A program made the position numbers and the translations under genes. This document shows, piece by piece, positions 1 to 9,820 of a stretch of DNA of 64,000 nucleotides. Each line of letters begins with the position of its first letter. The first letter of the stretch is position 1. This DNA is from Micrasema longulum (Eukaryota; Arthropoda; Insecta; Trichoptera; Brachycentridae): positions 103,651 to 167,650 of the forward strand of contig JAGVSM010003547.1 in assembly GCA_022494885.1 (NCBI GenBank), given 5' to 3'. The notes beneath the pieces are model-generated. The model searched no databases, was not told the DNA's origin, and worked only from the letters and a program-made list of their open reading frames with translations.

Positions 1-1589
1 TACTTTGTGATATTTCATGTACAATATAACTAAATATTTGCTTCGTGTAAAATCGCTACACATAAGTGACTTTATAAATAATGAACATAATAAGTTCTCC
101 AAAGCGAAAGCCATTTTCGAAAGAAGTGTACAAGTTTGGATTTTGTCTAAGGGAAGAGACCATTGCAGGAGACTGCTGCGAGACATTGCATAGATTTATA
201 AACCTATAAACGATATGTCCAGATGTTTATAAAAAAATATGTTAATGTAATAATTTTTTATTTTTAGAATTATTTAATAACATGCACTTTCCATGTTATA
301 TTTTAACTCAACACAGAGCCTTTGACCTCAGAGAATTAGGAATCCGTTATTATTTTTTTGTAATATGTATATTTGTATGAATAAATAAAATAAAACTAAA
401 TTTAGTATATTTTTAATAAAAAAAATATCTAGTCATATTTTCAACTTTCATATATAATTATCAATTTAATTTTCAAAAAAAAAAGTTTAGGCAGCCATCA
501 ATTGAAGCCATATTTTGGGATTTATGACTTTGATAATTCAATTATAATTATTATTATTTATGATTTCTCTGGACTTTATTGTATGGGGTTCGAAATATTC
601 TTGACTTAAAATAAACTTAAAATGATTTTCCATTTTTTTGCTTTTCGCGGGCTGTGACTATGGATGTCGCCAGTGTAAAGTTGTTTCAAGTTCGTATGGA
701 ATGAGATAATATTATGAGTAATCTATAGATGTTTTGAAACAAGCACCCTTATTTCCAGCAAAGAAGTTATTAGTCGCTTCAAATTCTACGCACGAAGATT
801 TAGCATGTAGTGTGCAGAAAGGGGTGGAAAGAAAGGAATAGGGCGGAATGAAAGACAACATATGTGACTAATGACAGCAACACGGATTGAATTAGGATCG
901 TGGAATAGGTATATGTAATAATTACTTCTCCTTGAATTTGTTTTCAAACTTGGAAATAATGACATTTAAAGTTTTACTTAACTTTTGTTATCAAGGATGA
1001 CGGAAATTTATTTTGTTCAGTCAACACGTGCAAGGAATTTTAATAAGAAAATATATTTTTTTAAATATATACATTTGATTTTACATTTTTTTTTTTTTTC
1101 GATATTTTCAATACAAATTCTGTTAATGAATTAAAATATAATCTTACTCGTTATTTTTTAAAGAAGTAATGGATTTATTTTAAAACGTATTATTGAATTT
1201 TAATTTGTTTTCTTGGGTACGTATTTTTTTGTTTTAACGTGTTGTACGTAATACAAATTATACTTTGGTGGATTTTTTGCCGATTGGCAATGTCTTCCAA
1301 CCAACTGATACAATAATAGTGGTTTTTAGATAATGAGGAACTTTAGCCCTACGGGAAATTGGATACAAAAAATGTTATCTTGCGCGCGGTTAAAATTAAA
1401 GGGTTAAATTGTACTGTAGAATTTCTTAAAAATGTACGAAAAAAAAAATATTTTATTGAGAATGCGCTACTTTGAATGATGTCAATGGTTCATATGAACC
1501 ATCCAATGATATGAGAGCTTTAAAAGATATCCGGTTTGGTAACCGTAAACGAACCAATCGGAAGAACTGTCATAGAACAACATCTGACG
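1..1589. other. AT-rich non-coding stretch with one LINE-tail remnant
   Basis: No coding region could be supported here. The only recognisable piece is a LINE 3' tail at about 289-405, listed separately. The rest is AT-rich with homopolymer runs, for example the T-run near 1087-1099. The short open frame that starts at 1472 reads as chance sequence upstream of a repeat piece. Confidence 0.6.
289..405 (+). mobile_element. LINE 3' untranslated tail fragment
   Basis: The segment runs from 'ctcaacacagagcctttgac' through a TTATTATTTTTTTGTAATATGTATAT-type stretch to a tail of AATAAATAAAATAAAA. The reverse complement of 4040-4160 has the same order of words (AACACAGGGCTCTTGGCCTC, then GTTATTATT, then TTTGTAAT, then AATAAATAAA), and 5105-5215 is a third relative that follows a LINE C-terminal frame. 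This shows it is the 3' UTR of one LINE family, 5'-truncated to almost nothing. Confidence 0.55.
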
Positions 1590-1715
1590 TCTCACGCGGA
1601 GATATTTCAGAAATACAAAACTTTAATCATAGCGCTGATAATATGATAAATAAAAATAATCACAAAATCAATAGTCTATTAACAAAAAAAAAAGACACTG
1701 AACTTCCCCATTGCT
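1590..1715 (+). repeat. Fragment of repeat family E (~400 bp)
   Basis: The end of this piece (1640-1715: 'agtctattaac', A-run, 'actgaacttcc', then 'cattgctaa') matches the 3' ends of the copies at 13610-14060 and 15430-15825. It abuts the RTE-like LINE remnant that begins near 1730. Only the last part of the repeat is recognisable. Confidence 0.45.
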
Positions 1716-1734
1716 AATAAGACACGTCGATCGA

Positions 1735-2470
1735 AGCTAGACAGGCAGTGCTCAACGGGGTTTTAGTCTTAACATTCATGTATGGAAGTGAAACATAGAA
1801 TTGGTAGAGGAAATATGAAACTTCTTAGACGAATGTGTGGGAAATCAATGTATGACAGGGTGATGAATGATGAAATTACGCGAGAGTAAGAATTTGAGGT
1901 TGGAATAATTGATAAAATCTAGTGAGGGTCACTGAGATAGTTTGGTAATGTAGAACGAATAGATGATGAAAGAATAGTAAAACAGGTGTATTTTTTTTTT
2001 TACACTTAATAAACATACAATTTATATACATGTAAGTACAGGCAAATTGCCCTAAGGCGATTCCTTCCTACCAACCTAAACCGTTCAGTTTGAGAAGATT
2101 ACAAGTACATGGACAAAATTATATTAAAAAAATACGGTTTTATATAACAGTTTAGAACAAAAATTTACCAAAAAATTTACTCTTACAATTTTATACAAAA
2201 ATTTATTTAAAAAAATACGCTATACTATAAGGAGAGGAGAGGAGAGGTGATAGGATGGAAAGAAGAAGGAGAAAGGAACAATTAAAAAAATTAGGCAGTG
2301 TCATTTCAATATTGATTTAAATGTAAATAAAGAAGGGGCGTCTCTAACATTAGTGGGTATATTATTTCACAATTGAGCAGCTGCTATTGTGGCGATGAAG
2401 GGCGGCGCAGGACAAGGACGACCAAGAAAGACGTGGCGTTATCAGGTGTGGTTAGGATAGACGTGTATGG
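1735..2470 (+). pseudogene. RTE-like LINE C-terminal remnant, split by an insertion
   Basis: Translated piecewise, 1741-1985 gives VLNGVLVLTFMYGSET, then LLRRMCGKSMYDRV, then GNVERIDDERIVKQVY. The second half resumes near 2390-2450 with GQGRPRKTW. The same motifs in the same order lie in the well-preserved fragment at 21716-22485. They belong to the region after the reverse transcriptase catalytic core in RTE-like non-LTR retrotransposons. Stops and frameshifts are frequent, so this is dead. About 390 bp (1990-2385) separate the two halves and hold a T-run and a minus-strand LINE tail, so the copy was interrupted after it inserted. Confidence 0.75.
1988..2385 (-). mobile_element. LINE 3' UTR inserted in minus orientation
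   Basis: The insert begins with an 11-T run followed by 'acacttaataaacatacaat', which on the minus strand is a UTR ending in a TTTATTAAGTGT-type signal and poly(A). It then has 'gcaaattgccctaaggcga'. It lacks any protein-coding part and contains a short GGAGA-type microsatellite near 2230-2247. It sits inside the RTE-like remnant, where the host LINE motifs stop at 1987 and resume near 2390. The right boundary is uncertain by about 20 bp. Confidence 0.5.
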
Positions 2471-3030
2471 GATTCACCCTCTCTTCTCCTAGATCTTCCC
2501 ACTTTTGATAGATCTCTTCGCTACTATCACAATGTGTCATGAATAAGCTAACAGTTACCGTAAAAATCTAAGCACCCATGTCCAGCAAAATTAATTTCTT
2601 TGACGAAGAAATTGGTAAGTTTACCTGCAAGTAGCGAGGTCCTTTTTTCGAGGTTTAATTTGCTGATACCGATTCAGATATTTAGCGATCCTGATGGCTG
2701 GAGTTTGGATAAACATAGTTGTCTTGTAGTCCCCCTATAAATAATTATGTAGTTTTGATCTATGAGAGCCAATATCGTAAATCGTAATATGACAGAAGAG
2801 TAATTATTTAGCCGTTTTGTGGCATTACGATGAACTGTTTGGGGTCTTTGATGACAAATATTAATAAAAACCATTACCGCGCATATACGTGGGCATGAAA
2901 TAGTTAAATGTACAAGCTTTTTAATTGACATCGACCCCCCATGAAATGGTGGCTAGAAAAAAATAATGTCTGACATTGGCTATTCGCGGCTGTCCTCCTA
3001 AAATATTTAGTAAAAAAATTGTATTTAACA
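2471..3030. other. Non-coding stretch, nothing recognised
   Basis: Mixed AT-rich sequence. The open frame on the minus strand at 2674-2931 has no family-like motif and I take it as chance. Confidence 0.5.
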
Positions 3031-3113
3031 TATAAGTAGTCTATTTTTAAAATCCGCTATCTCTCTTTAGCGGCCATAGACAGATAGCAGTTTTGGGAAA
3101 TAGACTACTCATA
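3031..3113. ncRNA. Candidate miRNA-precursor-like hairpin (or micro-MITE)
   Basis: Two 36-nt arms, 3031-3066 and 3078-3113, pair with only about five mismatches plus two G-U wobbles. They are separated by an 11-nt loop (ttagcggccat). The pairing includes the long run AGTAGTCTATTT against AAATAGACTACT. Arm length and loop size fit a pre-miRNA, but tiny foldback repeats give the same shape, and no expression or conservation can be judged here. Either strand could be the transcribed one. Confidence 0.35.
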
Positions 3114-4500
3114 TATTTGAAATTAAATTTAATCCGTGCATATTTGATTCGCAATATGATGAAAGCATTCAATCAGAAACAAGCATCTTGTGTTCGGATT
3201 CACTTTCGGCGTGGTCAATTTTGATTTATAGTTTCTGCAAGCAAGGCGATGGCTTAATACATATTCCAGCACAACTTCTTCTCCGCCTAGGTTCGGGGGT
3301 GGGAGGATGGGGTGGAGTGGTCTAGTGGCTGGGGAGGCAGGGTGGGCAGGAGGGGGAGGGCGGACAATGCCATCCTAACTGACCGCCGGGCGGCGCAGAT
3401 ATGAAAATCATCTCCTGTACTGAGATCCGAATGTCTTAGTCTTTACGAAATGCGAGTGTGTCACGTTGAAACGCTATTATACACAAATTTTTATTTTTAA
3501 GGTTCTTAAATTCTAGTGCTACAGAACAGCGTTGGTAAAATATGTTTATTTACGTCTTATAATTTTAGTTACCCACTAAGTCTAGAATCTTTTCAATGGG
3601 ACAAATAAAAAAAACGGGTTTGTTTTACACTCATCCGTATAAAGAGGATTTGCGAAGGCTGAAAGTTTGGATAAATAGAAATCTCATTTTTTAGTTAAGC
3701 AAATGCCTGTCCGATGTGAAAAAAAAGACTGATTATGCCTAAATAAAATGGACAAAATTCACGTGTCGCTATTTCGTTTTCCGTACCCCAAAACTGAACC
3801 AGATTGGCTGTTTTTTTTTTAAAGTAAAATATATATTTTCCTGTGTCTGTATCTTTTGCTTTTTCCAAAAATATTTGCTGTAAAAGACGGTAGACCAAAC
3901 TGAGTACTTTTAAGGGTTTTCGTATGGTCCTAGATCCAATACGAAGCAATTTATTAAAAAAACAAATAATATGAACACGGTAATAATAAATATCTATGTA
4001 TCTAAAACCTTAACTCTAGTGCCATAATCCAGAGAGAAAATACCGGAATTTATTCATTTATCTATTCAAACAAATATATACAAATTACAAAAAAAAATAA
4101 TAATAACGTATCTCAAACTCTGCGAGGCCAAGAGCCCTGTGTTAAGTGGGGAGACAACATAATGGAAAGTGAAAGAACGTACAGATTAAATAATTAATTT
4201 GTATGAAGAAAAGTCTGACCTCCTTTCCTTTTAACAATAATCAATATTGACTAGAAAGTACTAAGGAGGTATATACGAGTATCTTCCATCTAAATAATGG
4301 TTTTTGGAAGAATATTGAAGAGTCTTGGAATAACGCAATTTAATATTCGTTCTCCGAAACAATTTTTAAGGAACTACTAGGGAACCCTTCGTTTTGAATA
4401 TGGTGTTGTGAGGGTTCAAATGATTTTTTTCCGGATCAACTGAGTTTAAAAACCGTAGAGAGAGTTATTTAATCGGATGTTTTGCGAAAAATAATAATGC
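3114..4500. other. Non-coding stretch with a GC-rich island and a LINE tail
   Basis: No protein-coding region is supported. The stretch 3270-3410 is strikingly G-rich on the plus strand (many GGGAGG and GGTGGGG words) and stands out from the AT-rich surroundings. The segment 4040-4160 is a minus-strand LINE tail, listed separately. The minus-strand open frame at 3695-3949 shows no domain. Confidence 0.5.
4040..4160 (-). mobile_element. LINE 3' untranslated tail fragment
   Basis: Read on the minus strand, this is CTTAACACAGGGCTCTTGGC, then GTTATTATTATTTTTTTTTG, then a tail with AATAAATTCC. The order matches 289-405 on the plus strand and resembles the UTR after the LINE frame at 4607-4846. 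It is a minimal, 5'-truncated LINE insertion. Confidence 0.5.
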
Positions 4501-4549
4501 ACCACCATCCGCGTAATCTACCAGTAATATTAAATGATATCAGAGTATA

Positions 4550-5215
4550 TATTTCAGAGTCCCGTTACAGACATCTACAGAAGAAATATTCCACAAATCA
4601 CAACTTATGACACCAAAACAATTATACTCTAAAATTATACTCACTTATAGATTCAAAAACTACTCTTATTTAAATGAAAGACATAACCCCTACATTAGAT
4701 CCTCAACTCAAAGACAACTTAAAAAAATACAAACTAATACCACTTTCGGACAAAGGGATTTTGAGTATTCTTTAATTAAAATCTATAACCTACTTCCACT
4801 ATCTACTAAACAATTAGTAACGGGAAAATGTTCAAAAAAGCTATAAAAAAATGGATAGTGGAGCTAGGTAGAAGAAAAATGGATTGTCTCATTCGCCTAA
4901 ACCAATATTGTATCAACTGCTCCACAAGGGTATGGCTAATATTATGTTTTTGTTCTTTTATTGTGCGTTTTGTAATATAAATAATATAGATGTACATACA
5001 TTAATTACAAACATAAATATGTGGTGTTTAAAATTATCTGAACATTTTGTTAATTATTTTTGTTGATTAAGTTAGTCTTCTTTGTTTATTCTCAAATGCT
5101 AAACTTTAAAAAAAAAAGTATTTTGTTAAGTGTCCTCGGCACGGGTAACCTCAGTGAGGTCGAGTTATTTTTATTATTAATTATTGTTTATATGACAAAA
5201 TATATGAATAAATAA
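4550..5215 (+). pseudogene. LINE (CR1/Jockey-type) ORF2 C-terminus with 3' UTR
   Basis: The frame 4607-4846 contains RDFEYSLIKIYNLLPLSTK and then KCSKKLKKWI. This fits the extreme C-terminus of CR1/Jockey-group LINE polymerases, where a G-Q-R-x-F-x-Y...NLLP pattern is typical. Here the first part reads TFGQRDFEYS. The frame is followed by about 300 bp of UTR containing 'cctcggcacgggtaacctca' and ending in AATAAATAAAAAAATA near 5200-5216. No polymerase core is present, so the copy is strongly 5'-truncated. The family assignment is from motif layout only, and the clade is unresolved. Confidence 0.6.
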
Positions 5216-6039
5216 AAAAATATAAAATTATTTAAAAAAAAAAAAATTGTTTCCTTTATAGTACTACTACATATTGTAGGTCAGAAATCAGATGTTTGTT
5301 TGGATGATTTGGTTGAAAATTGCCATTAAATAAAAATAAAAATAATTTTTAAATATCAAAATCCATCGTATCTCCAAACATAATATATGTCTATTAAAAT
5401 TTCGAGCAGCACGATTATATATATTTTTTTCTTTCGCGTATTCAAACCTAATTTAGTAGGTACGGATGGTCATTTTATTGATACACCAATAATTATACCG
5501 CACCTTGATTTTGTAGTGTAAATTATTACTGTAGGAGCAAAAAAGTTATTTACCAAATTCTACAAATAAAAAAAATAAGTGACCCGAACAAAATTTTGAG
5601 CTATTTACTTCTGAAACATCTAACAACTGTCAAATATTTTTTTGAATCTATCCGATTTTTTGAAATAATACAAAATATAATTATATTTATACGGGTGCAG
5701 CAACTACGCACACTTTGAGAAATTCAAATGCCAGATTCACGAACACACAGCTTTGGAAGCCTTATACGCTTCAATACAAATGTACCTATTAAATTATAGG
5801 AGAATGTGGGATTTGGAGTGGGGAGAAAGGACGGTCTAGGAAAGGGAGGGGGGTGGTGAGGGGATGGAAAATTTATACCCCTTTCATCTTGTTATCATAG
5901 GTGGCTATATTAAAGAAAATAGATCATTGAAAACTAACGAATAATTTTATTTCAATTGTATCTTGTAACCCACACAAAATAGTGCATAAAACACGGTTTT
6001 TGGTCATACTCTTTTTATTTATTTATTCATGCAAGGATA
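5216..6039. other. AT-rich non-coding stretch, nothing recognised
   Basis: No coding frame or paired repeat could be supported. A G-rich patch at about 5800-5870 is the only compositional departure. Confidence 0.5.
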
Positions 6040-6232
6040 CATATGTTGCTAGTGGCTAGTTTTGCAGACCCACGGATCAGAGGTCCGAGGTTAAACCCCA
6101 CTCTACCCCAACTTGATTTCCATTTTCTAATAGTGAGTTATTTACAACTTATTGAAAATGGCCACTAAAGTTGAAATATTCGGGTTGATTATAAGAACGC
6201 TAATATTTCTATATTAAAAAATAAATAAATAA
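6040..6232 (+). mobile_element. SINE family 2 copy (tRNA-like head)
   Basis: The head contains 'ggatcagaggtccgaggtta' and 'aaccccactctacc', with a GAGGTTAAACCCC word in the place of a Pol III B box. The body continues 'tttacaacttattgaaaatg' and 'gttgaaatattcgggt', and the tail is AAAAAATAAATAAAT. The copy at 31634-31812 has the same head, body and length, which defines the family. The A box is poor, so the tRNA origin is inferred. Confidence 0.6.
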
Positions 6233-6607
6233 TATCGTATCCTTAACTCCATGTTTTGAGTTGGAATAAAACAAAATAGAAAGTGGAAGCATGCATATAG
6301 GATTATTCATGAAAGTAGAAAAAAAATGAAAGAACAGAAATATGTCGGCGCCAAACAGGTAAATTAGCCACTCAACTGAGCAGCTAGGCTATTCATTGAA
6401 TTCCGGCATTTGCCTGAATGGCTAGGCTACCCGTTAAATGAATTAAGATAACTCAACATTCAACGTGTTGGCTGGTTGTAAGCTGGCCCTTTGGAAACGG
6501 CCAAACCAAAAGCCGCCGGGTTCGGTTAGGATAGGTTGAGTTAGGTTTAATAATTAAAAAAGTATTTTTTTTTACTTCACGGTTTAAGTAAAGTTAAGGA
6601 TTAATTA

Positions 6608-6905
6608 ATATAGTATTAATATTTGAAGCATTAATTTTGTGGTCATACATTTAACGAAATGTCATTAAATATTTGTATATGACCACTTATCAACTTTTCT
6701 ATGTCTGAACAACTAATCAGTGGGTGTAAGGGTTGTTTATTAAAATGCATGTCGTGTTGATTTAGCATGTTTGTGCAATCACTATGGTGAAGGTGTATAG
6801 TGGGTTTTGCATCTTGATTTAATTGTTGTCCAGATGAAGAAACGGTACCTCGAAACCGGTAGACATAAAAAAGTATGTAAGCGGTTGTAAACAAAATTAA
6901 TAACA
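6608..6905 (+). mobile_element. Nested foldback repeat with hammerhead-like core
   Basis: This segment shares, in order, GGTCATACATTT, TTAAATATTTGTATATGACC, TTTCTATGTCT, then AATGCATGTCGTGTTGATTT, CTATGGTGAAGGTGTA and TCGAAACCGGTAGACATA with the larger element at 48748-49205. Its two ends are inverted copies of each other. The TCCAGATGAAGAAACGG...CTCGAAAC part is a decayed version of the CTGACGA...GAAAC motif of the other copy. It lies within the foldback at 6341-7184, so it inserted later. Confidence 0.55.
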
Positions 6906-7001
6906 TAAATATAATTTTTTTAATTAAATAAAAGATTAAGTTAAAGAAAAAATATTTTTTTTATTATTAAACAAAACTTAACCTCATCTTAAAAAAAAAT
7001 A

Positions 7002-7053
7002 CCTCTTTAATTTAATTATGATAATTATTATTGTTATAATTAAATTAAAGAGG
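7002..7053. repeat. Perfect 18-bp inverted repeat
   Basis: CCTCTTTAATTTAATTAT (7002-7019) pairs perfectly with 7036-7053 across a 16-nt AT-only loop. It is at the inner edge of the right arm of the surrounding foldback element and is probably part of that element rather than an independent RNA. Confidence 0.7.
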
Positions 7054-7189
7054 CTAAGCGACGTTTAACCCTATCGTTAAACGTTCATTCAACGAATCAC
7101 CTGGCCATTTAGTTCATGGCCGTCATTTAAAGAACAGCCTAGCCGCTCAGTTCACTTGCTGATTTAACTATTTGGAAGCGACATACATA

Positions 7190-7840
7190 TACAGGGTGAC
7201 TGAAACTGAACCCGCCATAGTAAAAGTTTTACACAGAAAAGAGTCAACAAACTATGTGAAACAATCTACAATACCTAGAATATGCGGCCAATATAACAGA
7301 GAAGAATATATTTCAATTTATTATTATGTAAATATTTTTTAATTTCTTTTCTTTTACCTTTGTTATGTTTAAAATAATTTCAATGATTATAATAAGTGTT
7401 AAAATTTTTTTGGTGTGTGCATGAGTGTCTTACACTAATATACAAAAAAAATTGCAATATTTGTGTACATACTATTTGTTTACCCAATAAAATAATAAAA
7501 TAAAATAAATCATAATATATTATTTATTCAGTATGTAGTATTTACGTATAATTTACCAGACGTCCTGCATATGGTACGATTAAGGTATTTAAAATCCTTA
7601 CGCCAGTTTTCAAGTCTTTTAATTATTTTAATAACTTTTTACTATAGAACTAAAATCTAGTTGTGGGGCAGTAATTAATCCTCGGATCTCTTCAGTGGAA
7701 TGTTTTCTATATATAATATTCAAGGCAAAAGTAAAATATATTAATTAATAAATATTATTTAAAATCTCTATCTTTTGGTTTATTAGTGCGTGCAATCAAC
7801 ACTATCATTCACCTTACCGGACCCAATGGTGCATAGGGCT
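7190..7840. other. Non-coding stretch starting with a MITE-like terminus
   Basis: It begins with ACAGGGTGACTGAAACTGAA, a terminus of the ACAGGGTG type also seen at 54546, but I could not find the matching opposite end. The remainder is AT-rich without supported features. Confidence 0.35.
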
Positions 7841-8180
7841 TTATTTATTTTATTTATTTATTTTATTCTATTTGGGAAATCAACAGTTCTACATACATAT
7901 TTATAATAAACAAACAGATATAGTGTATATTGTAGAGAAATGATTCCATGGAAGGTGGAGGCAGTGAGAGTTGATACATAAGAAATACCGGCTTTGTATT
8001 TAAGGTACTTTATAAATTCGTTTTGAATATTTTCTATTATACTTAAATATATGGCATACTGGGGATTCCACATCTGAGATGCGTATTCAAAATGGCTTCT
8101 GACAAATGTAGATTATAATGAAATTAGGGCCTTTGGATTATTTACGTGTTTACTCATTCGAATTATGAAACCTAACATGC
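7841..8180 (-). pseudogene. LINE ORF2 C-terminal fragment
   Basis: On the minus strand the frame reads LGFIIRMSKHVNNPKALISL, one stop, then RSHFEYASQMWNPQYAIYL and IENIQNEFIKYLKYKAG. In CR1/Jockey-type LINEs the segment VRPHLEYASxVWxP...IExVQxxFLKYL follows the polymerase core, so the match is direct. After the stop the minus strand continues into ATAGAATAAAATAAATAAA, a LINE-like tail (7840-7866). The fragment lacks the catalytic core and is dead. Confidence 0.8.
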
Positions 8181-8199
8181 TCAATGCTTGGTAAACCAA

Positions 8200-8485
8200 A
8201 TGCAGCGTATTTCAATTTATTTCAACAGAGAGGGAAAACATTTTTGAGAAAGGAATATGGAAGTCTAGGCATTTACAGGGCTTATGACCTGTCATTGGCT
8301 GGTTTAAGTGGCCACTTTACACACTGTGTAACATTCACCATGTCCATGTTTGAACATCCACATTTCCTCAACTCTTCCATCTGTTGATTTTTGTGAAGTA
8401 AAGAGCTGAAACCTTTATCACGTGGGTGAGATTCATCCGGCTGAACCAAATCACCTACTAGGCAACGCCTGAAAATAATCAAACA
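8200..8485 (+). repeat. Copy of the ~390-bp dispersed repeat (family D)
   Basis: The order of conserved words is AACAGAGAGGGAAAACATTT, AGTCTAGGCATTTACAGGGC, GACCTGTCATTGGCTGG, CACACTGTGTAACATTCACC, CTTCCATCTGTTGA, GCTGAAACCTTTATCACG and CACCTACTAGGCAACGCCTG. This copy is one of the best preserved, but it lacks the last ~100 bp of the unit. It has no coding potential: the frames at 8184-8387 and the opposite strand are shadows that recur in every copy. Confidence 0.85.
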
Positions 8486-8494
8486 TTTTTGCAG

Positions 8495-8580
8495 CGTATT
8501 TCGATCATCTGTTACATGAAGGTAAGGTGATCAGTCCAACACTTCAGGTGCCAGTCCAGGAACAAGAAAAATTGCATTTT
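8495..8580 (-). mobile_element. SINE family 3 3' fragment
   Basis: The word series 'gatcatctgttacatgaagg', 'taaggtgatcagtcc', 'ggtgccagtccaggaaca' is the reverse complement of the body of the complete SINE copies at 12094-12359 and 11573-11981. Only the 3' half is present. Confidence 0.55.
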
Positions 8581-9820
8581 ACCCTTTGTTTTCTAAACAT
8601 AGATTAAGTAGAGTTTTAAAACTTTTTCTTTTTGAATTATGTTATTTATAATTTGAAAACGATTGCATGTTTTCCTTGTTTTTTTAAACACTTTATATTT
8701 TAAAAAACGCAAAGAATGTGTACTGTCAGGGAATTACAATAAGGATTAATAAGGAACCCGCATTAAAATAATCAACCATCGAAATATTTTTTGATTGAGA
8801 ACTTACGTGCTATCATAATTTCAATATTAATGTTTGCAAAGGAGTGCTAACTTTACACAACTAAACGGATGACAGCTCTACGCAAGACCGATCCTCAGGA
8901 GTCCGTTTTTGGAACTAATTACTTCAAAATAACCGAAACTACTCAGAAATGTCCAAATATGTACTGAAAGTGATTAGTTACTACAAATGGATTCTTATAT
9001 ATGAGACATGTGAGTTATTATACACCTGGACACAATTGAACTGTCAGAAAACAAACTATTTAACAACCCAGGACCTCAAGGATGGTAGGCGAACGCTCCA
9101 ATCACTAAACAACAAGGCAGACTTGTCCGCACTAGATTGTATTATTCAGAATTTTTATATTATTCTCGTCTAAGATTCTGGTCTAATTTACACACAAAAC
9201 TTCATCTACAGCATACATTTAGCAGGTACTTCAAATCCTTAACCCAGTTAGTTATGTATTTAAGTAAGTATGTGTCAAAATACGATAAAAATGCAGTCAT
9301 TACTACACTTTATACTCTCGGCAATACATCGATGATTCGTTGCATGTGAAGTTTAGTGCCTACAAAGCGGGCCCTTCTGTTATATTTCAAGAGTAGGAGA
9401 GATGAGTACTTGGTGGCTCCAGAAAATAAAACATATATTTTTTAAAGTAAACCATAACTTTAAATTTTTTTCATTTATTTCTTAATAAGTTTTTTTGGAA
9501 TACTTCTTTTAAGAATTATTTTTCATTAATATTTTTATAATGGTTTATTTTTATTTTTTTATACTGTTTATCCCTTTTCACCTCTTAATTTGTAAATAAC
9601 TATAAGAATAATATATTCTTATATGCTGAATTTACTTATAACGTTGTGACGTGTATTATCTATTCAGTGGTTATAACTAAACTCTACTTACCTGTATGAA
9701 CATTAATGTTAGCCTTTGCCCAGACAATAAATTGTCTAGTAGTGCGACACATAAATTGTGAATGGCAAATGTAAAAAAAATCTATCTCGTACAACCTGTA
9801 GAAAAACCAAAAAGAAACAC
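8581..9820. other. AT-rich stretch with a small SINE-head fragment
   Basis: The segment 9062-9110 (ACCTCAAGGATGGTAGGCGAACG) matches the minus strand of the SINE-like segment at 51740-51960, so a head fragment of that element lies here in minus orientation. The other open frames (8949-9173, 9137-9349) cover this fragment and show no protein family. Confidence 0.45.

Larger units (their letters stand above)
6341..7184. mobile_element. Foldback element with long diverged inverted repeats
   Basis: The left arm (6341-6480) and the reverse complement of the right arm (7055-7184) share TATGTCG, CCAAA, GTTAAAT, then CAACTGAGCAGCTAGGCT against GAACTGAGCGGCTAGGCT, and further alternating words. Both arms carry internal repeats of a GGCTAGGCT or TGGCTAGG word, as is common in foldback elements. 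A second foldback (6608-6905) sits inside, and a perfect 18-bp hairpin (7002-7019 with 7036-7053) lies at the inner edge of the right arm. No transposase is present, so this is a non-autonomous copy. Confidence 0.6.

Noticed and set aside
4806..4997. Minus-strand 63-codon frame
   Set aside because: It is antisense to the LINE C-terminus and its UTR.
8184..8482. Small protein genes on both strands
   Set aside because: The same frames recur wherever the ~390-bp repeat is well preserved (26030-26420, 56678-56862) and are not conserved as protein.
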